A stretch of 35,118 nucleotides of DNA from a virus, in the IMG/VR virus record IMGVR_UViG_3300038738_000005, positions 1 to 35,118 of that record; one strand, written 5' to 3'. Positions 14,456 through 21,571 of the stretch are shown in pieces (within the stretch, counting starts at the first letter, position 1; the number at the start of each line of letters is the position of its first letter). The notes beneath the pieces were generated by a model. The model was not told the DNA's origin. It searched no databases and saw nothing but the letters and a program-made list of their open reading frames with translations. Made by a program: the position numbers and the translations under genes.

Positions 14456-14754
14456 GTTATACACCAATTGAATTGGATAAGGTTAGAAACTTTAGATATG
14501 GAATGAGGGCTATAAGCTTAATTGAAAAGAAATTTAAGAAACCTGTAAGTAAAATAGATATGGATAGTTTAACTATGGAGGAAACAGCAACTATTATTTG
14601 GGCAGGTTTGCAACATGAGGATAGAGACTTAACACCAGATAAGGTTATGGATCTAATAGATGAACATTCAAACTTACCTACTGTTATGAAAGCCATGAAT
14701 GAAGCTTTTCAAGGAGCATTTGGAGTAGGAGAAATTGAAGAAAAAAACGAGTAG
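14452..14754 (+). CDS. Tail assembly chaperone (gpG-like)
   Basis: This 100-residue helical protein occupies the lambda gpG position between the tail tube and tape measure genes. It contains NFRYGMRAISLIEKKF and MEETATIIWAGLQHED, the latter being typical of Firmicute tail chaperones. It coats the tape measure protein before tube assembly. Near its end the heptamer A AAA AAC lies in frame, three codons before TAG. The -1 frame continues for 111 residues, giving the gpGT-type fusion of about 210 residues. Confidence 0.85.
   Translation: MSYTPIELDKVRNFRYGMRAISLIEKKFKKPVSKIDMDSLTMEETATIIWAGLQHEDRDLTPDKVMDLIDEHSNLPTVMKAMNEAFQGAFGVGEIEEKNE
14742..14748 (+). other. Programmed -1 ribosomal frameshift site
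   Basis: The heptamer AAAAAAC is positioned as A AAA AAC relative to the upstream frame, with TAG only two codons later. After a one-base slip the frame CGA GTA GAA GGT stays open to 15083. Frameshifting at this place between tail tube and tape measure genes is widely conserved in long-tailed phages. Confidence 0.85.
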
Positions 14755-15083
14755 AAGGTAGCGAGGGAGAAGAATTTTCTATAGTAGGGGCTATGGAACT
14801 TGCTACCTTAATTGGCATAAGTATATCTGAATTTTGGGACATTACTCCCTTTGAACTAAATTTATTAGCAAAAGGTTATGCTAAGCGAAAAGAAGCAGAG
14901 CAGAAAGAAAGCATTTATCAAGCATATTTAATCAGTAGATGGGTATGGCAGAAGAAAATTGACATAGAAAAAATATTAGAATTTAAAAAAGAGAAAAAGA
15001 AGATGACAGATGAAGAAATGTTAGAACAAGTAAAAGTGTTAAATAGAATGCTTGGTGGAAGTGTGAATACTTGTAATAATTAG
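14748..15083 (+). CDS. Tail assembly chaperone extension (gpT-like, by -1 frameshift)
   Basis: This is the C-terminal domain reached by the -1 slip at 14742-14748. It has no good ribosome site of its own; an internal ATG at 14793 lacks one. It contains LIGISISEFWDITPFELNLL and GYAKRKEAEQKESIYQAYLI, a common signature of the second chaperone frame in Firmicute siphophages (a Phe-Trp-Asp motif, then a long helix carrying a Trp-Trp pair). The fusion protein binds the tape measure and recruits tail tube subunits. It is followed by a 7-bp hairpin (15084-15107) and the HIRAN gene. Confidence 0.8.
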   Translation, partial: RVEGSEGEEFSIVGAMELATLIGISISEFWDITPFELNLLAKGYAKRKEAEQKESIYQAYLISRWVWQKKIDIEKILEFKKEKKKMTDEEMLEQVKVLNRMLGGSVNTCNN

Positions 15084-15121
15084 CTATATCTTGTAAAATA
15101 TAGCTGAAAGGGGGTATTCAC

Positions 15122-15547
15122 TTGAAAGTAATATTATTTATTTTATTTCTACCTATCACCTTACCTTATTACATTATAAAAAAGCTGATAGAACTATTTA
15201 GGAGAAAGAATATAGAACTGCCAGACGATATTAGACAGTTTAGAATATATGTAGCAGGAGCACAGTATAAAAATGATGATGGAAGTGATAGACAGCAGTA
15301 TATTAAAAAGTGTAAACCTGGAGAGGAATTATTACTTGTTCCAGCACCCAGTAAATATGACGAATATGGGATTCAAATTTACAGGAAAACTGGAGAATGT
15401 ATAGGCTGGGTACCAGCAAAATACTCTTATGAGTTTACAACTGAAATAGAACGAGGTGTCAACATTAGAGCATTTTTCCATAGCAGGATAAAACCAAATA
15501 AAGAATATGATTTTTATGGTGGTAGAGTAACAATCATAAAGTATTAA
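15122..15547 (+). CDS. Membrane-anchored HIRAN-domain protein
   Basis: This 141-residue protein starts at TTG after GAAAGGGGG. Residues 3-20 form one hydrophobic segment (ILFILFLPITLPYYIIKKL), so it is probably membrane bound. From about residue 40 it resembles a HIRAN domain: FRIYVAGAQY, then CKPGEELLLVPAPSKYDEYG, IQIYRKTGE and IGWVPAKYS. HIRAN domains in helicases and stand-alone proteins bind DNA ends or 3' termini. A HIRAN protein is not part of tail assembly, so this is an accessory insertion between the chaperone and tape measure genes. Two terminators follow it. Confidence 0.7.
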   Translation: MKVILFILFLPITLPYYIIKKLIELFRRKNIELPDDIRQFRIYVAGAQYKNDDGSDRQQYIKKCKPGEELLLVPAPSKYDEYGIQIYRKTGECIGWVPAKYSYEFTTEIERGVNIRAFFHSRIKPNKEYDFYGGRVTIIKY

Positions 15548-15554
15548 TTAATTT

Positions 15555-15587
15555 AAAGCACTTACTGATAATGTAGGTGCTTTTATT
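15555..15587 (+). terminator. Intrinsic terminator after HIRAN gene
   Basis: AAAGCACTTAC pairs with GTAGGTGCTTT (11 bp with one G-U) around a 7-nt loop, then TTTATTATG. The sequence AGGTGCTTTTATTATGC is shared exactly with the terminator after the first homing endonuclease. Confidence 0.8.
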
Positions 15588-15610
15588 ATGCCTAAAAGGC
15601 AGGTGAGAAT

Positions 15611-15637
15611 ATGGCAAAGAGTAAGCCTACTACTTAG
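15611..15637 (+). other. Vestigial tape-measure start (MAKS), truncated
   Basis: After AGGTGAGAAT there is ATG GCA AAG AGT, encoding Met-Ala-Lys-Ser, which soon ends at TAG (15635-15637). The interrupted tape measure frame at 16994 also begins Met-Ala-Lys-Ser with different codons. The simplest reading is that this was the original tape-measure start before the cassette behind it was inserted. Confidence 0.35.
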
Positions 15638-15646
15638 CAGGCTTTT
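15623..15646 (+). terminator. Second hairpin-terminator facing the accessory cassette
   Basis: AAGCCT pairs with AGGCTT across a 10-nt loop and is followed by TTTCG. It overlaps the 3' end of the reverse-strand ribbon-helix-helix gene and would stop rightward transcripts before they run antisense through that gene. Confidence 0.5.
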
Positions 15647-15791
15647 CGTACTCTTTCAAAACTAATTCTATACCCCTATCTAGTAGTTTAGACATTGGTA
15701 TCATGGTTTTTTCTGATAATTGCTTTAATTTTTCAAATAATTCTTTATCTACTGCATTACCTATTCTCACTCTGTTTTTTAAGTCAGTCAT
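15630..15791 (-). CDS. Ribbon-helix-helix (Arc/CopG-type) regulator, reverse strand
   Basis: This 53-residue protein starts at 15791 with a near-perfect ribosome site (AGGAGGTG seven bases ahead). The beta strand NRVRIGNAVD, then KELFEKLKQLSEKTM and the helix IPMSKLLDRGIELVLKEYE, match the RHH fold of Arc, CopG and antitoxin-type repressors (IPMSKLLDRGIE is the usual turn and second helix). It is the only reverse-strand gene in the late region and has its own consensus promoter pointing away from the next gene. It probably represses both divergent promoters by binding the direct repeats between them. Confidence 0.82.
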   Translation of the reverse strand: MTDLKNRVRIGNAVDKELFEKLKQLSEKTMIPMSKLLDRGIELVLKEYEKPAK

Positions 15792-15814
15792 AGCAACACC
15801 TCCTAATTTATTAT

Positions 15815-15866
15815 ATTATACTACTTATTAAATATACTTGCAACTTATAGCAACTTATAGTATAAT
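15815..15866. promoter_or_regulatory. Divergent promoters sharing one palindromic -35 hexamer
   Basis: TTGCAA at 15838-15843 is its own reverse complement. Rightward, 17 bases later, is TATAAT (15861-15866). Leftward, 17 bases later on the other strand, is TATAAT (15820-15815). Both promoters therefore have consensus -10 boxes and ideal spacing from the same -35. Transcription can probably fire only one way at a time. Confidence 0.8.
15840..15859 (+). repeat. Tandem direct repeat, candidate RHH operator
   Basis: GCAACTTATA occurs twice head to tail at 15840-15849 and 15850-15859, one helical turn apart. It lies in the spacer of the rightward promoter and touches the shared -35. Ribbon-helix-helix dimers often bind adjacent short repeats with this spacing. 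Confidence 0.55.
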
Positions 15867-15886
15867 ATAATAAAGGAGATGATAGT

Positions 15887-16105
15887 ATGAAGATAAAACA
15901 AATTATACAAGCACCACCAAAATTAATGATTCTTTGTAATGATTTTGATGAAGATGGTTCTATGGTGGGTAGTATACAACATGTTATTGCATACGCATTG
16001 ATGGATAATGGCGAAGTACTACCATTGATTGAAGGTGAGAAGGGTAATTTAGAACCTATTAACAAAAAATTGTTCATAAGAACTTGGTTTGAGGGTGAAG
16101 AATAG
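15887..16105 (+). CDS. Small acidic cassette protein (72 aa)
   Basis: This 72-residue protein is driven by the rightward promoter, with AAAGGAGATG ahead of its ATG. It begins MKIKQIIQAPPKLMILCNDF and continues with an acidic patch (DEDG), a central hydrophobic stretch (HVIAYALM) and an acidic C-terminus (FEGEE). I do not recognise the family. Its stop overlaps the start of the GIY-YIG endonuclease by one base (TAGTG), so the two are cotranslated. It could be an inhibitor, accessory or partner of the endonuclease or regulator, but that is a guess. Confidence 0.7.
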   Translation: MKIKQIIQAPPKLMILCNDFDEDGSMVGSIQHVIAYALMDNGEVLPLIEGEKGNLEPINKKLFIRTWFEGEE

Positions 16106-16953
16106 TGGAATATAGCAAAGAATTAATTGAAAATAAAATGATAGTATATTCAATAGAAAACAAAATAAATGGCAAAAAATATATAGGAATAACAACAAAC
16201 TCATTTGCTGAAAGATACCCACATGGTATAAAAAATCATCATAACCCACATTTACGAAAATCTATAGCAAAATATGGAGAAGAAAATTTTGAAGTAGTTG
16301 TATTAGAGAAAAATGTAAAAGATATGAAAACTCTTTGTGAGTTAGAAATGAAGTATATAGAAAAGTATGATACTTGCAATAAAGAAAAAGGTTATAATAA
16401 GTCTCTAGGTGGTTTAGGGGTAAGGCAAATAGAAAGAAGTCCAGAGCATTGTAGGAATCTTAGCAAAGCTAAAAAAGGGATAAATCCATTGAAAAACTAT
16501 ACACCTGAGCAAATGGCAAGAAGAAACGCAAAATTAAGTAGAGCTTTAAGAGGGAAAAACAATCCTAGATACGGAATGACTAAAGATAAGCTTAAACCTG
16601 AAACAATAGAAAAATTGAGACAAGCTGCATTAGGTAAAAATAACCCTATGTACGGTAAGAATATTAAAGATTATATGACAGAAGAAGCTTATGAAGAATG
16701 GAAGTTGAAAGTTGCTAGGCATGGTAGGATGAATGGAAGGGCCAGAAAAACTATAGTTGTTTATAAAGGTCAAGAATATGTATTTGATTATTGTAGACAA
16801 GCTATTAATTATTTCAAAGAGTTTAAAGGTGAACCCATAACTGTAAATTGGATATATAGAGGAATTAATCCTAACTATCAAGATAGGTTTCAGTTCTTTG
16901 GATATGAAGAAGATTATAAAAAATACAAGGAAAATAAAGCACTAGCTATTTAA
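16105..16953 (+). CDS. GIY-YIG homing endonuclease with NUMOD3 repeats (copy 2)
   Basis: This 282-residue endonuclease starts at GTG, coupled to the previous stop, with GAGGGTG upstream. The first catalytic strand is divergent (IVYSIENK, in place of GIY) and the second is KYIGITTN. The conserved Glu is in the helix LCELEMKYIEKYD. NUMOD3-like units follow (LRGKNNPRYGM and LGKNNPMYGK), then a C-terminal region ending NYQDRFQFFGYEE. It lies directly before the tape measure gene, which carries a stop codon near its start. It shares its fold with copy 1, but the two differ outside the core. Confidence 0.88.
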   Translation: MEYSKELIENKMIVYSIENKINGKKYIGITTNSFAERYPHGIKNHHNPHLRKSIAKYGEENFEVVVLEKNVKDMKTLCELEMKYIEKYDTCNKEKGYNKSLGGLGVRQIERSPEHCRNLSKAKKGINPLKNYTPEQMARRNAKLSRALRGKNNPRYGMTKDKLKPETIEKLRQAALGKNNPMYGKNIKDYMTEEAYEEWKLKVARHGRMNGRARKTIVVYKGQEYVFDYCRQAINYFKEFKGEPITVNWIYRGINPNYQDRFQFFGYEEDYKKYKENKALAI

Positions 16954-16970
16954 AATAGCTGGTGTTTTTA
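16939..16970 (+). terminator. Intrinsic terminator at the end of the second endonuclease
   Basis: A stem of about 12 bp (GCACTAGCTATTT with AAATAGCTGGTGT) contains a single T-G pair and is followed by TTTTTATTTTA. It overlaps the last codons of the endonuclease gene. Tape measure transcription must read through or begin elsewhere. Confidence 0.8.
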
Positions 16971-16993
16971 TTTTAAGGAGGTGGTGCTGTACT

Positions 16994-17059
16994 ATGGCCA
17001 AATCAAATTTCATAGTACGGTGACGTGGCGGTGCAGATTTCTCTGGAATCCAGAGAGCA
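16994..17059 (+). other. Interrupted 5' end of the tape measure gene (in-frame TGA)
   Basis: ATG 16994 has AAGGAGGTGG 10 to 19 bases upstream and encodes MAKSNFIVR, then TGA at 17021-17023, then RGGADFSGIQRA directly in frame with the long tape measure frame. RGGADFS-like sequence is typical of this protein's N-terminus in Firmicute phages. A six-base insertion (CGGTGA) or a CGA-to-TGA change would explain it. The next base after TGA is C, a context associated with leaky stops. Confidence 0.7.
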
Positions 17060-19942
17060 ATGCAGAAAACCCAAAAACAAATGAATACTTTTCAAACAAC
17101 TATAAATAAAAACATGGGTATAGTAGGCAAAAGTATAAAATTAGCACTTGGGTATGTATCGGTGAAAGCTATTACTGGGTTTGTAAAAGCTACTACTGCT
17201 ATAGCAAGTGATTTAACAGAGGTACAAAACGTTGTTGATGTAACCTTTGGAAGCATGGCTAAAGATATAAATGATTTTGCAAAAATATCTATAGAACAGT
17301 TTGGACTTAGTGAATTATCTGCAAAGAAGTTCTCATCCACCATGGGCGCAATGCTTAAATCTTCCGGAATAGCAGGAGAAGCAGTAAGAGATATGTCTAT
17401 AGATTTAACAAAACTATCAGCTGATATGGCTAGTTTCTATAACTTAGACAATGAAGAAGCCTTTAGAAAAATTATGAGTGGTATGTCAGGCATGACTCAA
17501 CCTTTGAAAGAACTAGGAATCAATATGAACATTGCTAACCTAGAAGCTTTTGCACTATCGCAAGGTATCAGAAAAACATGGCAACAGATGTCACAAGCTG
17601 AACAGACCATGATTAGATACCAATACTTGCTAAGCGTTACAGGAGATGCTCAGGGCGATTTTGCTAGGAATAGCCAAACATGGGCAAACCAGACTAGAAT
17701 ACTTGCACAGCAATTTGAAGGTTTAAAAGCTACAATCGGACAAGGTTTTATTAATGTGTTGTTGCCTGTGATAAAAGCGTTAAACACATTAATTAAATAC
17801 ATTCAGATTGCTGCAGAATATTTTAAAGCATTTACAGCCATGATATTTGGAAAGGCTTCAGTAGGCGGTAAAGGTGCCAATATTGGTGGAATACTAAATG
17901 ATGTAGGAGCAGGAGCAGGAGGAATAGGAGAAACAGCAGATGCCCTTGAAGATGTTGAGGAAGGCTTAGACGGAGTTGGCGGAGCAGGAAAGAAGGCAAG
18001 CAAAAACTTAAAAGGAGTTTTAGCCGACTTTGACGAAGTGCATACGCTAGCGAATAAAACCGCAGACACTGGCGGTGGTGCAGGTGGCATTGGTGGTGTA
18101 GGTGCTGTAGACTTTGGAGAATTAGCCACTGGAGAAATTGACTTTACACCAAACATGGAAAAGCTGGAGAAATTTCAGCAAGCGTGGAAAAAAACAAAAC
18201 AGCTACTTAACGAAGGTTTTAATGTAGGATTTGCAAGTGCTAACTTAGACTCACTAAGAGCGGCTATTGACAAATTAAAAGAGTCATTTAATAACCTTTT
18301 TAGCGACGGACAAATAGCAGAGGCTTTTAACAACATGATAGGTAAATGGGTACAAAGTCTTGGACAGATTGTAGGAGCTATAGCATCTATTGCTACTACT
18401 ATTGCTACAAATTTAATAGGCGGAATTGCTGAATATATTGAAACAAATAAACAATTTATTAAAGACAGGATTTTAAGTATTTTTAATTTAAGTGGCGAAA
18501 TTGCAGAAAAAATTGCAAACATATTTACTGATTTGGCTGATATATTTAGTGTATTTGCAGGAGAGACTGCTCAGAAAGTCACATCAAACATAATAGGAAT
18601 ATTTACTAATGCATTTTTAGGACTAACAGAGCTTGTTATGAGGGTTATTAATAGTATTTTAGGTGTAATCGAAAAGGTTATTAATGACAATAAAGAAAAG
18701 ATTAAAACAGCAATTGAAAATACGCTTAAGCCAATAGAAAAGGTAACTCAAACCATAGAAGATTTTATTGTAAATACTTTTGAAAAGATTTTTGAAGTTT
18801 ATGATAAATATATTCAGCCAGCATTTGATAATATTGCCGAAGGCTTAAGTAAATTAGTAGGCACAATTTTGGATGCTTATAATAATTATATAGCACCAGT
18901 TCTTAGTGAATGGGCTGAGAAATTTGATAAGTTATTCAAAGAACACATACAACCAATGGTTAATAGTGCTATTGAGTTCTTTGGCAAATTGGCTTTGGCG
19001 ATTAGTGAGTTATTCAATAATGTAATCGTGCCTGTTGCACAGGAAGTAATTGAAAGGATAGGACCGGCAGTAAAGGTTATCCTTCAATCAATAGGTGATG
19101 TAGTAGAGGTAGTGCTTAAAATAATTGTGAATGCAATAAAAATGGTGTTTGATAGTCTTAGTGGATTGATAGAATTTTTAACAGCTGTATTCAAAGGTGA
19201 TTGGGAAAGTGCCTGGAAGTCAATTCAAGCAAGTTATGAAAACTTTAAAGAATCAGCAGGTAAAATCTCAGGAGCAATTAAAGATTTTTTCAGCAATTTA
19301 GCAGATCACGTAGGTGGATTCTTTAAAGAAAGGTTTAGTCAGGCTGTAGAAGAAAGCAGGGCTAAGTTTGCTTCCTTTAAAGAAAATATATTAACCCAAA
19401 TAACTGGTATAAAAACTAAATTTACAGAAATTGCATCATATCTCAGTGGTGCGTTTAAATCAGCTTGGACAAATACATGGGATGCTATTGGCAGGAAGGT
19501 GAATGATATAAGCACGAGCATAAAGAACGGAGTAAGAAATGCTATCAATGGCATAATAGATCATATTAATGGGCTTATCGGTAAACTCAATAGATTAAGC
19601 TTTAAAATCCCGGATTTTTTAGGCGGTGGAACAGTAGGATTTAGTATTCCAACAATTCCTAAACTTGCAAAAGGCGGCATTATAGATAGACCTACAACAG
19701 CACTGATAGGAGAAGCAGGGCCAGAAATGGTGGTGCCTTTGGAAAATACATCTTTTGTAGACAAGCTTGCAAGTGCATTAGGAAATGCTGTAATGAGTGC
19801 TATGCAAGTGTCTATGACTACAGGTAGTAGTGGCGGACAAATTGGAAATCCAATACTTGAAATTGATGGAGTTCAATTTGGCAGAATAATATATCCGCAC
19901 ATAGAAAGAGAACGCCAAAGATTGGGGGTTGACCTAGCATGA
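17060..19942 (+). CDS. Tail tape measure protein
   Basis: The uninterrupted frame gives 960 residues; with the upstream part (from 16994) it would be 982 codons around a TGA. It sets tail length and guides DNA entry. The N-terminal region is helical (QKTQKQMNTFQTTINKNMGI). A conserved phage tape-measure block follows (QNVVDVTFGSMAKDINDFAK, LSELSAKKFSSTMGAMLKS and DNEEAFRKIMSGMSGM). Then come hydrophobic Gly-rich stretches, and the C-terminal tail includes LAKGGIIDRPTTALIGEAGP. Its stop overlaps the distal tail gene by 4 bases. The open start ATG 17060 lacks a good ribosome site, so production may depend on reading the TGA. Confidence 0.9.
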   Translation: MQKTQKQMNTFQTTINKNMGIVGKSIKLALGYVSVKAITGFVKATTAIASDLTEVQNVVDVTFGSMAKDINDFAKISIEQFGLSELSAKKFSSTMGAMLKSSGIAGEAVRDMSIDLTKLSADMASFYNLDNEEAFRKIMSGMSGMTQPLKELGINMNIANLEAFALSQGIRKTWQQMSQAEQTMIRYQYLLSVTGDAQGDFARNSQTWANQTRILAQQFEGLKATIGQGFINVLLPVIKALNTLIKYIQIAAEYFKAFTAMIFGKASVGGKGANIGGILNDVGAGAGGIGETADALEDVEEGLDGVGGAGKKASKNLKGVLADFDEVHTLANKTADTGGGAGGIGGVGAVDFGELATGEIDFTPNMEKLEKFQQAWKKTKQLLNEGFNVGFASANLDSLRAAIDKLKESFNNLFSDGQIAEAFNNMIGKWVQSLGQIVGAIASIATTIATNLIGGIAEYIETNKQFIKDRILSIFNLSGEIAEKIANIFTDLADIFSVFAGETAQKVTSNIIGIFTNAFLGLTELVMRVINSILGVIEKVINDNKEKIKTAIENTLKPIEKVTQTIEDFIVNTFEKIFEVYDKYIQPAFDNIAEGLSKLVGTILDAYNNYIAPVLSEWAEKFDKLFKEHIQPMVNSAIEFFGKLALAISELFNNVIVPVAQEVIERIGPAVKVILQSIGDVVEVVLKIIVNAIKMVFDSLSGLIEFLTAVFKGDWESAWKSIQASYENFKESAGKISGAIKDFFSNLADHVGGFFKERFSQAVEESRAKFASFKENILTQITGIKTKFTEIASYLSGAFKSAWTNTWDAIGRKVNDISTSIKNGVRNAINGIIDHINGLIGKLNRLSFKIPDFLGGGTVGFSIPTIPKLAKGGIIDRPTTALIGEAGPEMVVPLENTSFVDKLASALGNAVMSAMQVSMTTGSSGGQIGNPILEIDGVQFGRIIYPHIERERQRLGVDLA

Positions 19943-20280
19943 TAAGTATTAGTGGAACAACAGTAAAAACTCCTAATGAATTTACTCCTAGTCGTATGGA
20001 TATTGTAGAGGCAGAGAGAAATAGTAAGGGAACAATGACAATAGAGCATATAGCAACTAAGTGGAAATTAACATTAAAGTGGAATTATCTCACACAAGAA
20101 GAAATGAGTAGTATTATAAGTGCTATCAATCCTATCACGTTCAGCGTTTCTTTTCCTGCTCCTACAGGGGGTACAGTAAGTGGCACTTTTTATAAAGGCG
20201 ATATAAACACGCCAATGCTAAGTTATACAAATGGCGTAGCTAAGTGGAAAGACTTTAGCATCAACTTAATTGAGGTGTAG
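19939..20280 (+). CDS. Distal tail protein (Dit-like)
   Basis: This 113-residue beta-rich protein starts as ATG overlapping the tape measure stop (ATGATAAG). It contains SISGTTVKTPNEFTPSRMDI, a central RNSKGTMTIEHIATKWKL, and FSVSFPAPTGGTVSG. Small Dit-type proteins form the hexameric hub between the tail tube and tip, and this one sits right after the tape measure, as in Firmicute siphophages. At 113 residues it lacks the larger C-terminal domain of classical Dit. Confidence 0.72.
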   Translation: MISISGTTVKTPNEFTPSRMDIVEAERNSKGTMTIEHIATKWKLTLKWNYLTQEEMSSIISAINPITFSVSFPAPTGGTVSGTFYKGDINTPMLSYTNGVAKWKDFSINLIEV

Positions 20281-20284
20281 GCCT

Positions 20285-21571
20285 ATGCTGAATTATACAG
20301 GAAATTTTAATACAGAAATCAAAAATACTCTAGGCAGACGAGTGGATATAGAGATTAAATTTATCAAGAATGATACAGAATACACACTTACAAGCGATGA
20401 TTTACAAGAGTTTAGCTATCAAGCACAGACAGAAAAGGAGCTTGGTGGAGTAGAGAAGAAGGTAGCGAACATACGTTTTATGAATAATGAGAATACTTCA
20501 CTACTACAAAAAGGGGATGGAATAACGATTTATTTTCTTACATCCCCTACATCCAAGTGTAAATTTTGTAAGCTTTATATTAAAGAGCGAAAAACAGACA
20601 CAAAAGGCTTAATAATCAGTGTAGAAGCAGTTGACCTTATAACTTATCTAAATGACAAGGATTTACCTATTATCCCATTACAGAAAGACATATTTTTAAG
20701 TCAGTACATGCAATCACTATTTAATGCTATAGGAGTAAATCATTCAATTTCAGGGGCGATCACTAACCCTAAGTTGAGGTTTGCTTATCTTAAGAGTGCT
20801 AAAATTTTATCTACCCTTACAGAAATGGCAGTGGCATCTAATAGTATCATTAGGCATAAGGTGACTAAAGACAAGAGATTTGTGACGATACCCGTTCAAA
20901 TTCCTACCTTTTTTAATGAGGTAAAAACAACCTATGATGATATTATAAATATCAAGCCATTTAAGGCAAGTGAGCCAGTAGATGAGTTGACTTTTAATGA
21001 TCTATTAAAGGACATAAGCATAACAGATAGTGATAACAACACTTATGACCAAGTGCTGATACCAATATTTTATCCTAATGACCGACAATACAACAAATTA
21101 GGCAGTCTTGCAAGCACAATCCCCGGTGGAGTTAGTAATTACAGTATTGGCAATATTAGCTTTAAAAATCTAAGCATCCCACAACTGGTTCACTTTGACA
21201 ATGAAGTGCGCATCTATGATTTTGACTTTTCAGGAGACAAGTGCAACATTAAAGTAAATAACCCGAATTTGTTTGCTATAGACTGCAACATTGATATTTT
21301 TGGCTCAGATTTAAGTACGCTTACAGTTGTACAAAATAGCAGCGACGAGAGAGTTAAAATTATTAATAATCAATACATTCAAAGCCCAGCAGTTTATGAT
21401 AAACAGATTTATTACAGTAAGGACATTGACATTAAGTATAGAGGGAATCCTCTTTATGAGGTAGGCGACACTGTAATTGTAGATGGAAATACTGTGCTTA
21501 TAAGGGAACACTCCTTAACATACAACGGTGCTTTATCAGGCTCAATTAAGGGGGTGGTTGTTAATGAGTAG
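20285..21571 (+). CDS. Tail hub / tail-associated protein
   Basis: This 428-residue beta-rich protein is in the usual Tal/hub position. Features are YTGNFNTEIKNTLGRRVDIE at the start, a mid region with FCKLYIKERKTDTKGLIISV, and a C-terminal YEVGDTVIVDGNTVLIREH strand pair typical of baseplate hub proteins. I chose ATG 20285 with GAGGTG eight bases ahead; an upstream start at 20270 lies inside the Dit gene. It overlaps the tail tip gene by 8 bases. No protease motif was seen. Confidence 0.72.
   Translation: MLNYTGNFNTEIKNTLGRRVDIEIKFIKNDTEYTLTSDDLQEFSYQAQTEKELGGVEKKVANIRFMNNENTSLLQKGDGITIYFLTSPTSKCKFCKLYIKERKTDTKGLIISVEAVDLITYLNDKDLPIIPLQKDIFLSQYMQSLFNAIGVNHSISGAITNPKLRFAYLKSAKILSTLTEMAVASNSIIRHKVTKDKRFVTIPVQIPTFFNEVKTTYDDIINIKPFKASEPVDELTFNDLLKDISITDSDNNTYDQVLIPIFYPNDRQYNKLGSLASTIPGGVSNYSIGNISFKNLSIPQLVHFDNEVRIYDFDFSGDKCNIKVNNPNLFAIDCNIDIFGSDLSTLTVVQNSSDERVKIINNQYIQSPAVYDKQIYYSKDIDIKYRGNPLYEVGDTVIVDGNTVLIREHSLTYNGALSGSIKGVVVNE

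Noticed and set aside
16994-17060. Recoded genetic code (TGA read as an amino acid)
   Set aside because: Many genes here end at TGA, often as ATGA overlaps with the next start, and no other gene has an in-frame TGA. A single event in this gene is more likely.
17803-18522. Long reverse-strand frames opposite the tape measure gene
   Set aside because: They are antisense shadows with no ribosome sites and low-complexity Pro/Ala/Ser composition caused by Gly-rich coding on the other strand.
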